Assembly (NCBI GenBank): GCA_002381185.1
Contig: DFOA01000017.1
Location: forward strand, 316,923 to 328,474
DNA: 11,552 nt
Direction: 5' to 3'
Origin: Firmicutes bacterium UBA3553
Lineage (GTDB): Bacteria > Bacillota > Clostridia > Tissierellales > Sedimentibacteraceae
This document shows positions 6,995 to 11,552 of the stretch, piece by piece (the first letter of the stretch is position 1; every line of letters begins with the position of its first letter). The position numbers and the translations under genes were made by a program. The notes under the pieces are model-generated. The model did not search any database, had not been told where the DNA came from, and worked only from the letters and a program-made list of their open reading frames with translations.

Positions 6995-7067
6995 GTGATA
7001 AGGTATTTGTCCTTTGTGGCAAGTATTCTGTAGTACCTGGTAGTGGTGTACCGGGTGCTATTTTTTT
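6995..7067 (+). ncRNA. Possible small non-coding RNA upstream of integrase
   Basis: A rightward -10 box (6983-6988) and a strong terminator (7032-7067) enclose about 73 bases without an open reading frame. The RNA would run opposite to any leftward transcript leaving the 99-aa gene toward integrase, so it could act as an antisense RNA. The -35 box is weak, and expression is not shown by sequence. Confidence 0.35.
7032..7067 (+). terminator. Strong rho-independent terminator, rightward
   Basis: AGTACCTGG (7032-7040) and CCGGGTGCT (7051-7059) make a 9-pair stem including two G-U pairs, with a 10-base loop, followed by A and seven T residues (7061-7067). No rightward protein gene lies ahead of it: the upstream strand is occupied by leftward integrase. 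It must therefore end either a small RNA or stray rightward transcription. Confidence 0.8.
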
Positions 7068-7086
7068 ATTTCGAACGCGTACAATC

Positions 7087-7386
7087 CTACGCCTTTAAAA
7101 ATTCATCCTCCTTTTCTAATAAATATAACCCCCTAGGCATTCTTAAAAATTCAAATTCGTTAAGAGATTTATTAGTTAATAGTTTGAAAATACGCGTTAA
7201 TTCTATTGCGCCAACTTTTCTAGTAGGAGCAGATGCGCTTACATGCAGCTTATTAGAATTAGTTATAGAATAAATTACTCTGCAATCTTTATATTGATAA
7301 ATTTTTATTAGTTTGAATTGGTTGTGTGTATTGATAAGTCGGATTATATCCATATTTTCGCTTGATACATCTATTATATTTTCCAT
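7087..7386 (-). CDS. Small prophage protein of unknown function, co-transcribed with the repressor
   Basis: 99 residues, not recognised. The start ATG has AGGAG seven bases upstream and lies 22 bp after the stop of the repressor gene, so it is probably the second gene of the repressor operon and expressed in the lysogen. The sequence is mixed alpha/beta, with a central segment NKLHVSASAPTRKVG and an acidic, lysine-containing C-terminal end (YLLEKEDEFLKA). No signal peptide, membrane segment, HExxH metalloprotease motif or helix-turn-helix was seen. The position between repressor and integrase is typical for lysogenic-conversion, superinfection-exclusion or anti-phage genes in prophages. A small phage DUF resembling the HVS-S pattern is possible, but I cannot confirm one. 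Confidence 0.75.
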   Translation of the reverse strand: MENIIDVSSENMDIIRLINTHNQFKLIKIYQYKDCRVIYSITNSNKLHVSASAPTRKVGAIELTRIFKLLTNKSLNEFEFLRMPRGLYLLEKEDEFLKA

Positions 7387-7408
7387 TCTTTTACTCCTAT
7401 AAAAGAGG

Positions 7409-8011
7409 CTATATTTTCCTTCTCAATTCAATCACGATTCCAAGTACCTTAATTTCTTCATCACCCGGACCGTAAACCTTAGTTTCGAATTCAGGATTAA
7501 GCGGCTGTAAAATGATTGCATTTTCTTTCTTGATGACCCTTTTCAGCGTAGCATCATATCCGTTCACGTATACAACGGCATCTTGTCCACTTTCACAGTT
7601 TGGCTGAAGTTTAATAATAACAATGTCTCCGTCTAGATATTTGGGACTCATGCTTTCGCCTTTAACACGTAAAGCTATGTATTCTTGTCCGTCTTTTGTC
7701 CAATCTGAAGGAATTTCCTCCCAATCTATTACATCTTCAATAGCTTCAATAGGGATTCCCGCTGGCACGCTTCCATAAACATTTATACGAATGCCTTTTT
7801 TAGATTCGGGCGTTTTCGCAATGTCCCTGCCGAGCAAATATTCTAAGGTGACTCCAAAATAATCGGCAATTTTTTGAAGTTTATCTTGCTTTGGAGAACT
7901 TCTGCCGTTCTTCCAATCGGTAAATGTTGATTTTGTAATACCGGTAGCTTTAGCAACATCAGAATCCTTACGGTTTTTTAAATCTCTCAACTTGCAATAT
8001 ATTTCATACAT
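7409..8011 (-). CDS. CI/LexA-type phage repressor with HTH and S24 self-cleavage domain
   Basis: 200 residues. N-terminal XRE-type helix-turn-helix at 5-58, recognition region STFTDWKNGRSSPK. Linker with the Ala-Gly cleavage pair at 84-85 (SVPAGIP). C-terminal S24 peptidase fold with catalytic Ser120 in KGESMSPKYLDGD and Lys157 in ATLKRVI. This is the layout of repressors that cleave themselves when stimulated by RecA filaments, so the prophage should be induced by DNA damage. The start ATG at 8011 follows GAGGTGCGATT, read leftward. It represses the rightward early promoter and probably controls its own promoter through the shared operator region 8036-8160. Its recognition helix is almost identical to that of the Cro-like protein at 8203. 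Confidence 0.95.
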   Translation of the reverse strand: MYEIYCKLRDLKNRKDSDVAKATGITKSTFTDWKNGRSSPKQDKLQKIADYFGVTLEYLLGRDIAKTPESKKGIRINVYGSVPAGIPIEAIEDVIDWEEIPSDWTKDGQEYIALRVKGESMSPKYLDGDIVIIKLQPNCESGQDAVVYVNGYDATLKRVIKKENAIILQPLNPEFETKVYGPGDEEIKVLGIVIELRRKI

Positions 8012-8054
8012 AATCGCACCTCAAAAATAATTTTGAAATCAGTACAAAAAGGTA

Positions 8055-8083
8055 TTGACAAGTAATGAAATCCAAACTATAAT
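8055..8083 (+). promoter_or_regulatory. Rightward early promoter (PR-like) for the Cro operon
   Basis: A perfect consensus sigma-A promoter: TTGACA (8055-8060), 17-bp spacer, TATAAT (8078-8083). The start is expected near 8090, giving a leader of about 113 bases before cro. Confidence 0.9.
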
Positions 8084-8107
8084 AAAAATATACAGTTCGG
8101 AAATCAA
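8079..8107 (-). promoter_or_regulatory. Leftward promoter for the repressor gene (PRM-like), overlapping PR
   Basis: Read leftward: TTGATT (8107-8102), 17-bp spacer, TATTAT (8084-8079). Its -10 box shares bases with the rightward -10 box (8078-8083), so the two promoters should exclude each other. The start near 8072 leaves a 60-base leader before the repressor ATG. Confidence 0.6.
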
Positions 8108-8166
8108 AACATCAAACCCTTAGTTATAATTTATTCAGCAAATATATTGTAACTGATTTCCGAACT
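8094..8166 (+). repeat. Perfect 13-bp inverted repeat in the Cro leader, with inner imperfect stem
   Basis: AGTTCGGAAATCA (8094-8106) and TGATTTCCGAACT (8154-8166) are exact inverse complements 47 bases apart. Inside, GTTATAATTTATT (from 8123) pairs imperfectly with AAATATATTGTAAC (ending at 8153). The leader RNA could therefore fold into one long hairpin with a one-sided bulge. A third copy of the core TTCGGAAA (8183-8190) runs into the GGAGG ribosome site of cro and could pair with the right arm instead. The same arms hold operator motifs, so a DNA role is equally possible. Confidence 0.65.
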
Positions 8167-8202
8167 AAAAGCAAGAGAAAAATTCGGAAAGGAGGAATTT
8201 TT

Positions 8203-8421
8203 TTGTATAAAAAGTTTGAAAAGCTGTTGAAAGAAAAAAAAGTAACAGCATACAGAGTTGCAAAAGAAATTAATATAACAGCGTCAACATTTACCGACTG
8301 GAAAAACGGAAGAAGTACACCCAAAATTGAGAAACTCAAAAAAATAGCAAATTATTTTAAAGTTCCAATTGAATATTTTCTAGTTGAAGGTAACGAACAG
8401 GACAATGATTATAAAAACTAA
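8203..8421 (+). CDS. Cro-like regulator, XRE-type helix-turn-helix
   Basis: 72 residues: a single helix-turn-helix domain (about residues 3-60) with recognition region ASTFTDWKNGRSTPK, then a short acidic tail. The recognition helix matches that of the CI-type repressor almost residue for residue, so both should read the same operators. There is no S24 domain, so it cannot self-cleave. The start is TTG at 8203, seven bases after GGAGG; no ATG lies near a ribosome site. It is the first gene of the rightward early operon and should shut off the repressor promoter during lytic growth. Translation may be modulated by the leader structure at 8094-8190. Confidence 0.9.
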   Translation: MYKKFEKLLKEKKVTAYRVAKEINITASTFTDWKNGRSTPKIEKLKKIANYFKVPIEYFLVEGNEQDNDYKN

Positions 8422-8433
8422 GGAGGTGAGGAA

Positions 8434-8601
8434 GTGGAAGAAAAAGTATTACAAGAACTTCAGGAAATAAAAAAGTTGCTCCAAGATATTCGCAGTATCT
8501 TAGAGCCTAAGGAAAATAAGTTTAGTAATTTTGAAACATGGAATGAAGCAAAGGATGACCTTGCTTGCTGGAAAGAAGCAAAAGAAAATCTTATTTGGTA
8601 G
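8434..8601 (+). CDS. Small early phage protein with predicted coiled coil (55 aa)
   Basis: Starts at GTG 8434, preceded by a near-ideal site AAGGAGGTG, which overlaps the end of cro, so the two are likely translated in tandem. The first 24 residues (EEKVLQELQEIKKLLQDI) form an amphipathic, heptad-like helix. The remainder, NFETWNEAKDDLACWKEAK, has repeated Trp-x(n)-Glu-Ala-Lys units. No family recognised. Its last 11 bases overlap tail-to-tail with the leftward 56-aa gene. Function unknown. Confidence 0.7.
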   Translation: MEEKVLQELQEIKKLLQDIRSILEPKENKFSNFETWNEAKDDLACWKEAKENLIW

Positions 8602-8761
8602 AAATTATTTCTTTGATGTCTTTTAATATTTTATCATTATTTTTTATAATAACTGTTGCTATAGACTTACGTGCAGCTTCTATATCAGCTTTTTTATCTA
8701 AAGACATCGATTCTGATAAGATTTTATCTACTTCTTCAAAAGATAAACCTATTTTATCCAT
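8591..8761 (-). CDS. Small leftward prophage protein (56 aa), independently promoted
   Basis: A 56-residue frame runs leftward from ATG (8761-8759) to TAA (8593-8591). It begins MDKIGLSFEEVDKILSES and ends KDIKEIISTK. Support is strong for its size: an excellent ribosome site AAGGAGGTG seven bases upstream, and a -35/-10 pair TTTACA-17-TATAAT ahead of that. It looks all-helical and charged, with no membrane segment. It lies inside the rightward early region, opposite to it, and overlaps the preceding gene by 11 bp, so transcription from the two sides would collide. It may be expressed in the lysogen. Not recognised; antitoxin-like, regulator or early-gene silencer roles are all possible. Confidence 0.72.
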   Translation of the reverse strand: MDKIGLSFEEVDKILSESMSLDKKADIEAARKSIATVIIKNNDKILKDIKEIISTK

Positions 8762-8784
8762 ACGTATCACCTCCTTCGAGGTTG

Positions 8785-8813
8785 ATTATAACACAAAAGT
8801 AAAAAAATGTAAA
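8785..8813 (-). promoter_or_regulatory. Leftward promoter of the 56-aa gene
   Basis: Read leftward: TTTACA (8813-8808), 17-bp spacer, TATAAT (8790-8785) with an extended -10 TG one base before it. The start is expected near 8778, leaving a short leader holding the ribosome site. Confidence 0.7.
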
Positions 8814-8831
8814 AAGAAAGGAGTACTAAAG

Positions 8832-9599
8832 ATGAATGAATTACAAATCAATAACCAAATAAAAACAATCGACAGCAGAGACATAGCGGAAATGGTAGAA
8901 ATGAGGCACGGAGATTTGCTTAAAAAAATTGCAAGTTACAATGAAATTTTAGAAAACGGAAAAATCCGTTCTCTCGATTACTTCATACCAGATACATATA
9001 GCGTTGAAGGAAATAAGCGAAAATACATCTGCTATCAATTCACCAAAATGGGTTGTGAATTTATAGCAAATAAGTTTACCGGAGAAAGAGGAGTAATTTT
9101 CACAGCAAAATATGTGAAACGGTTCAATGAAATGGAGCAAGTTGGCGTACCATCGGAAATAAGCGGATTAAGTCCTCAATTACAATTACTGATTGGCATG
9201 GAGCTTAAACAAAAGCAACTTGAAACAGCCGTTGCAGATACTAACGCTCGTATTGATAATATTCAAAATGCGGTTGTTGTAGATACACAAAATTGGCGTA
9301 AATGGGCAAATGCTTCAATCAATAAATTAGCAGAATCAGAATTAATTATTGAGGAATTCGGAGATTTAAGATATCAGAAATTAAGAACAAATACTTACAA
9401 AGAATTAGAATCCCGTGCAGGCTGTGATTTAAAGGTAAGGCTTAAAAAATTGAAAGAGCGTTTAGAAAAAGCCGGGGCCAAGAAGAACGTAATAAAAGAA
9501 GCCGGAAATATGGATGTAATTGAGCAGGATAAAAAATTGAAAGAGATATACACAGCCATTATCAGGGACATGCTCATAAAATATCAAAGTGCTGTATAG
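8832..9599 (+). CDS. Phage antirepressor-type protein: Rha N-terminal domain with ORF6C C-terminal domain
   Basis: 255 residues from ATG 8832, chosen because AAAGGAG lies eight bases upstream; an in-frame extension further upstream runs through the 56-aa gene and its promoter and is not credible. Residues 1-100 match the Rha regulatory domain (DSRDIAEMVEMRHGDLLKKI near the start, then YICYQFTKMGCEFIANKFTG and AKYVKRFNEME). Residues 112-145 look like a coiled linker. Residues 150-250 match the ORF6C domain (NWRKWANASINKLAES, YKELESRAGCDLKVRLKKL). Proteins of this build are common early genes of temperate phages of Firmicutes. They act as antirepressors or regulators of the lytic choice, though few have been tested. 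It follows the cro operon and precedes the excisionase-like gene by 10 bp. Confidence 0.88.
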   Translation: MNELQINNQIKTIDSRDIAEMVEMRHGDLLKKIASYNEILENGKIRSLDYFIPDTYSVEGNKRKYICYQFTKMGCEFIANKFTGERGVIFTAKYVKRFNEMEQVGVPSEISGLSPQLQLLIGMELKQKQLETAVADTNARIDNIQNAVVVDTQNWRKWANASINKLAESELIIEEFGDLRYQKLRTNTYKELESRAGCDLKVRLKKLKERLEKAGAKKNVIKEAGNMDVIEQDKKLKEIYTAIIRDMLIKYQSAV

Positions 9600-9609
9600 G
9601 AGAGGACGT

Positions 9610-9795
9610 ATGAAAAAGCTACTAACAATAAACGAAGCTGTCCAAGAATTCGGCATAGGCAGAAATAAGCTATATCGCATGATAAAGACAGAACCTGATA
9701 TTCCTATCCTGAAGGTGGAAGGAATTTATAAAGTAAACAGCACCATGTTTTCGGAATGGCTAGATAAAGCTACAAAAGAAGGTAGACAACTTTAA
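9610..9795 (+). CDS. Excisionase-like DNA-binding protein (MerR-type winged helix)
   Basis: 61 residues from ATG 9610, with GGAGAGG six bases upstream; an earlier in-frame ATG at 9589 lies inside the preceding gene and lacks a good site. The sequence LTINEAVQEFGIGRNKLYRMI followed by a strand (IPILKVEGIYKVN) and a terminal helix (FSEWLDKA) is the small winged-helix fold of the excisionase/HTH_17 family. Such proteins bend DNA at attachment sites as directionality factors for tyrosine integrases, or serve as early regulators. Its placement in the early operon, away from integrase, would make excision coupled to induction. Excision role inferred. Confidence 0.78.
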   Translation: MKKLLTINEAVQEFGIGRNKLYRMIKTEPDIPILKVEGIYKVNSTMFSEWLDKATKEGRQL

Positions 9796-9840
9796 GAGCT
9801 TCCATGCTCTTTATAAAAAACATTAACAGATAAAAAGTCT

Positions 9841-9869
9841 TTAACCTACCAGTATATGCAGGTAGTTAA
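9841..9869 (+). promoter_or_regulatory. Hairpin in the leader before the 176-aa gene
   Basis: TTAAC (9841-9845) plus TACC (9847-9850) pairs with GGTAGTTAA (9861-9869), leaving one bulged C and a 10-base loop. No T-run follows, so it is not a terminator. It sits 27 bases before the TTG start of the next gene. A second small stem, AAGAGC/GCTCTT, lies at 9794-9811. Both are in the only sizeable gap (9796-9896) of the early operon. Role unknown. Confidence 0.35.
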
Positions 9870-9896
9870 GAAATAGAACAGAAAGGAGATAAAGAT

Positions 9897-10427
9897 TTGA
9901 TTAATTTTAAAAATTTAAGTAAAGCACTAAAACATACAAGGTCATCACAAGTGTATTGGTTCAGAACAGAAAAATACAGTTATCTATTAACAGGGTATTG
10001 GGCTATAAGGACAACTAAGCGCCTACATGTAGAAAAAGGTATATTCCCAACTCTTATAAACCTGTTTCAAGATATACCAGAAATCTCAAAGGGGTTGCAG
10101 CTTACCTATAAAGGTGTAGAGCCAATGAAGGAAGAACAAATCAGGACTTTTATTGAGCTTATAGAAAAGATGCCAGAGACAGAAATAAAATACACAGGTC
10201 TTTTTAACAAGCGAAACAACATGGATGAAGATGTAATCTTAAAATCACCAAGTAATTACATTTTTATCAATAAAATTTACATGGACTTCATTGACGACAT
10301 GGAATTTGGAACAAATTTATTCGGAAAAGGACCTTGCAATGCAATCTATGCACAAAATGGTGAAGAAATAGCAATGATATTGCCTGTTAGATATTCAGAT
10401 ATACCAGAATACTTAAAATCAATTTAG
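9897..10427 (+). CDS. Early phage protein of unknown function (176 aa), weakly sliding-clamp-like at the C terminus
   Basis: Starts at TTG 9897, seven bases after AAAGGAG. Not recognised as a whole. It is an alpha/beta soluble protein without signal or membrane segment. The C-terminal third has IFINKIYMDFIDDM followed by a strand pattern ending in EEIAMILPVRYSD. This recalls the end of DNA polymerase sliding clamp (DnaN) domain 3, which closes with a similar strand ending in MPVR. The protein is less than half the length of a clamp, so any relation would be partial. Position early in the operon would suit a replication-linked role. The clamp idea is a guess from pattern only. Confidence 0.7.
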   Translation: MINFKNLSKALKHTRSSQVYWFRTEKYSYLLTGYWAIRTTKRLHVEKGIFPTLINLFQDIPEISKGLQLTYKGVEPMKEEQIRTFIELIEKMPETEIKYTGLFNKRNNMDEDVILKSPSNYIFINKIYMDFIDDMEFGTNLFGKGPCNAIYAQNGEEIAMILPVRYSDIPEYLKSI

Positions 10428-10436
10428 GAGGGTTAT

Positions 10437-10511
10437 ATGTTAACAATAATGATTCAAAGCCTCCTTGTAAATTGTGTTATCTGGTCCATAGTTTGGGGGT
10501 GTAGATATTGA
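10437..10511 (+). CDS. Possible 24-aa hydrophobic peptide, coupled to the next gene
   Basis: ATG 10437 follows a good site TAGGAGGG. The frame encodes MLTIMIQSLLVNCVIWSIVW plus four residues and stops at TGA 10509-10511, which overlaps the TTG start of the next gene (TTGA). The peptide is almost wholly hydrophobic, like a single membrane span. It may be a real micro-protein or merely a leader that delivers ribosomes to the downstream start. Confidence 0.45.
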   Translation: MLTIMIQSLLVNCVIWSIVWGCRY

Positions 10512-10861
10512 GCGTGTGCAAAAGTTGTGTATATAACCTAGGTGATACTTGTCAAATTTTGAATAGCAAGCAAACAGAAAACTGTTTTGCTAAAGCAGGA
10601 AAAGAGGAGGCTGCAAGAAGAGAAAAAGAAATACAAGACTATAAGAAAAGATTTGATGAATTAGTGTTTCCAAAGAAAACAGTTAGAGAAAAACTAGATG
10701 AAAAGTTTTTAGAGCTTTATAAAAGTGGCTGTAACGATAGAAAGATAGCTGAAATATTAGAAATTTCACCTTCTAGCGTAGGGCAGTACAGAAAAGATTT
10801 AGGCTTAGAAATAAATTATCACAATTATAAAAAAGAGCCTGCGGCAACAGGCAATAAATAA
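10508..10861 (+). CDS. Small phage protein with Cys cluster and helix-turn-helix (117 aa), unknown function
   Basis: Starts at TTG 10508, six bases after GGGGGTG; a GTG at 10514 is a less well placed alternative. Cysteines at residues 4, 7, 15 and 26 (CKSCVYN...DTC...ENC) could bind zinc. Residues 28-70 are a charged, coiled-coil-like helix. Residues 73-98 (KSGCNDRKIAEILEISPSSVGQY) read as a helix-turn-helix like those of resolvase or sigma-region-4 type regulators. A DNA-binding early regulator is plausible. No named family recognised. Confidence 0.72.
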   Translation: MSVCKSCVYNLGDTCQILNSKQTENCFAKAGKEEAARREKEIQDYKKRFDELVFPKKTVREKLDEKFLELYKSGCNDRKIAEILEISPSSVGQYRKDLGLEINYHNYKKEPAATGNK

Positions 10862-10871
10862 AAAATCTACA

Positions 10872-10884
10872 GCTACATTGTAGC
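10872..10884. repeat. 13-bp palindrome before the 95-aa gene
   Basis: GCTACATTGTAGC is symmetric around its central T, 15 bp before the next ATG. It overlaps an alternative RNA stem CTACA/TGTAG (10867-10883). Could be a protein-binding site or chance in an AT-rich gap. Confidence 0.3.
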
Positions 10885-10899
10885 AGAAAGGGTAAAGGA

Positions 10900-11187
10900 A
10901 TGCAAATAAATATTGCGAAATTATCAGAAGTTGCAGAGGAATATAAAATAGCAACTTTAAAGGCAGAAGAATTTGGAATAAACGGCTATGCTAAATATTC
11001 AGATCAGTTTTCATTAACAGAAGAAGGGTTTAGAAAATTATCATCTGGAAGAGATTATACAGTTAGACGGTTCGGGAGTTGTTATAAATATGAATATCAA
11101 ACAAAAGTCGATGGTGTGGCTTTTTACTTACTAACAAATGAATTACTGTTTGAAGGTGATGAAAATAAAATAGCGGAGGATAAATAA
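10900..11187 (+). CDS. Small early phage protein of unknown function (95 aa)
   Basis: ATG 10900 with GAAAGGG seven bases upstream. The N-terminal half is helical (IAKLSEVAEEYKIATLKAEEFG), the C-terminal half rich in aromatic residues and strands (YTVRRFGSCYKYEYQTKVDG). No motif, signal or membrane segment recognised. Its stop codon directly abuts the ATG of the next gene, so the two are almost certainly translated together. Confidence 0.7.
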   Translation: MQINIAKLSEVAEEYKIATLKAEEFGINGYAKYSDQFSLTEEGFRKLSSGRDYTVRRFGSCYKYEYQTKVDGVAFYLLTNELLFEGDENKIAEDK

Positions 11188-11552
11188 ATGAAGGGATATA
11201 AAGGATTTGGTAAGGATTTAAAATGTAGAGGATTTCAGTATGAAGTAGGTAAGGATTATGAAGAAAAAGATGCTGTATGCTGTAAAAAAGGATTCCATTT
11301 CTGTGAAAATCCTTTGGATGTGTTTGGATACTATCCTCCGGCAGATAGTAGGTATTGTGAAGTTGAAGGAGATGGAAAACTTGACGGTGACTACAGAGAT
11401 ACTAAGGTTGCCGCTTCAAAGATAAAGATAAAAGCAGAAATAGGCATTCCAGGACTAATTGCTGCAGGAGTTGAGTACATAAAATCTAATATCGACTGGA
11501 AAAATGCAAAGGAATCTAACACAGGATACCAAAGTGCAGCCACTAACACAGG
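11188..11552 (+). CDS. DUF7666-like phage protein with start of a repeat tract (partial)
   Basis: Begins at ATG 11188, eight bases after GGAGG and directly after the previous stop, and is still open at the window edge (121 codons seen). Residues 1-90 carry the pattern GYKGFGKDLKCRGFQYEVGK, then CCKKGFHFCENPLDVFGYYP and YCEVEGDG. These are the signature of a family of small phage and prophage proteins annotated as DUF7666. The last visible residues, NTGYQSAATNTG, open the family's run of short imperfect repeats, which would likely fold as a beta-solenoid. Molecular function is unknown; it is probably soluble. Confidence 0.82.
   Translation, partial: MKGYKGFGKDLKCRGFQYEVGKDYEEKDAVCCKKGFHFCENPLDVFGYYPPADSRYCEVEGDGKLDGDYRDTKVAASKIKIKAEIGIPGLIAAGVEYIKSNIDWKNAKESNTGYQSAATNT

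Larger units (their letters stand above)
8036..8160. promoter_or_regulatory. Operator array: four GAAATC-centred sites in the lysogeny switch
   Basis: The motif occurs at 8036 (TGAAATCAGTACAA), 8067 (TGAAATCCAAACTA), 8100 (GGAAATCAAAACAT), and inverted at 8155-8160 (reverse strand GGAAATCAGTTACAA). The three direct copies are 31 and 33 bp apart, near three helical turns, so they lie roughly on one DNA face. Site 2 lies in the spacer of the rightward promoter. Site 3 lies just past its -10 and on the -35 of the leftward promoter. These positions fit operators bound by both repressor and Cro. Binding is inferred. Confidence 0.55.
5680..11552. mobile_element. Temperate prophage, left end (continues past the window)
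   Basis: The block has the classical order of a temperate phage: attachment site, integrase, repressor, divergent switch, Cro, antirepressor, excisionase-like gene, small early genes. Integrase and repressor run leftward and the early genes rightward. No replication, structural or lysis genes are in view, so phage type, completeness and inducibility cannot be judged. The self-cleaving repressor and Rha/ORF6C protein argue for a phage rather than a conjugative element. Confidence 0.88.

Noticed and set aside
7043..7273. 76-aa rightward frame over the 99-aa gene
   Set aside because: It starts inside the terminator stem region, lacks a ribosome site and mirrors the supported leftward gene.
6922..7386. 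Type I toxin-antitoxin pair around the small-RNA candidate
   Set aside because: No short leftward frame with a hydrophobic N terminus and basic tail was found overlapping the RNA; the 99-aa protein is not toxin-like.
8565..8831. Long N-terminal extension of the Rha/ORF6C protein in the same frame
   Set aside because: It runs antisense through the better-supported 56-aa leftward gene and its promoter, has no ribosome site at its start, and the family starts at 8832 with a good site.
9794..9811. Terminator after the excisionase-like gene
   Set aside because: The 6-bp stem AAGAGC/GCTCTT has no T-run after it and is too weak to call.
5608..11552. Integrative conjugative element rather than prophage
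   Set aside because: The integrase could belong to either, but the CI/Cro switch and Rha/ORF6C gene favour a phage, and no relaxase, FtsK-like or conjugation gene is visible. The rest of the element is out of view.
1..11552. CRISPR array
   Set aside because: No regularly spaced direct repeats of 24-37 bp were seen anywhere; only short operator-like and 11-bp repeats occur.

Overview
The window joins two unrelated pieces of DNA. Positions 1 to about 5680 are the chromosome of a low-GC Gram-positive bacterium, most likely an anaerobic, amino-acid- or peptide-fermenting member of the Clostridia. The evidence is AT-rich DNA, strong AGGAGG-type ribosome sites, frequent AGA/AGG arginine codons, and clostridial-looking protein sequences. 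From about 5680 to the right edge lies the left end of a temperate prophage integrated at a tRNA-Glu gene. The species is not determined.

Chromosomal part, all rightward: the tail of one oligopeptide-type ABC transporter ATPase, a second complete ATPase of the OppF/DppF type, a DUF917 (S-methyl-thiohydantoin desulfurase/hydantoinase-like) protein, a crotonase-fold protein, and a divergent pair of succinyl-CoA-ligase-like subunits (beta, then alpha, overlapping by ATGA). A hairpin terminator follows. The short spacings suggest one catabolic operon: import of a peptide-like or amino-acid-derived compound, ring or amide chemistry by the DUF917 protein, CoA-ester chemistry by the crotonase, and interconversion of acyl-CoA and acid with ATP by the ligase. 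The substrate is unknown. Several key positions depart from the textbook families: the ABC signature, one crotonase glutamate, and both substrate-side loops of the ligase. The operon may therefore act on something other than the usual substrates.

Junction: a sigma-A promoter drives a tRNA-Glu (anticodon CTC). The tRNA 3' half is the likely attachment site. Two tandem 11-bp repeats lie between it and the 3' end of a leftward tyrosine integrase.

Prophage part: the leftward lysogeny side holds integrase, a 99-aa unknown protein, and a LexA/CI-type self-cleaving repressor. The rightward early side holds a Cro-like regulator, a 55-aa coiled-coil protein, a Rha/ORF6C antirepressor-type protein, an excisionase-like winged-helix protein, and a string of small unknown phage proteins. 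It ends in the start of a DUF7666-like repeat protein cut by the window edge. The switch between repressor and Cro holds two overlapping divergent promoters, four copies of a GAAATC-centred motif, and a perfect 13-bp inverted repeat in the Cro leader. Repressor and Cro share almost the same recognition helix, so they probably compete for the same sites.

Genes missed by a simple length cut-off include a 56-aa leftward gene (8591-8761). It has its own near-consensus promoter and opposes the early operon. There is also a possible small RNA with a strong terminator upstream of the integrase.
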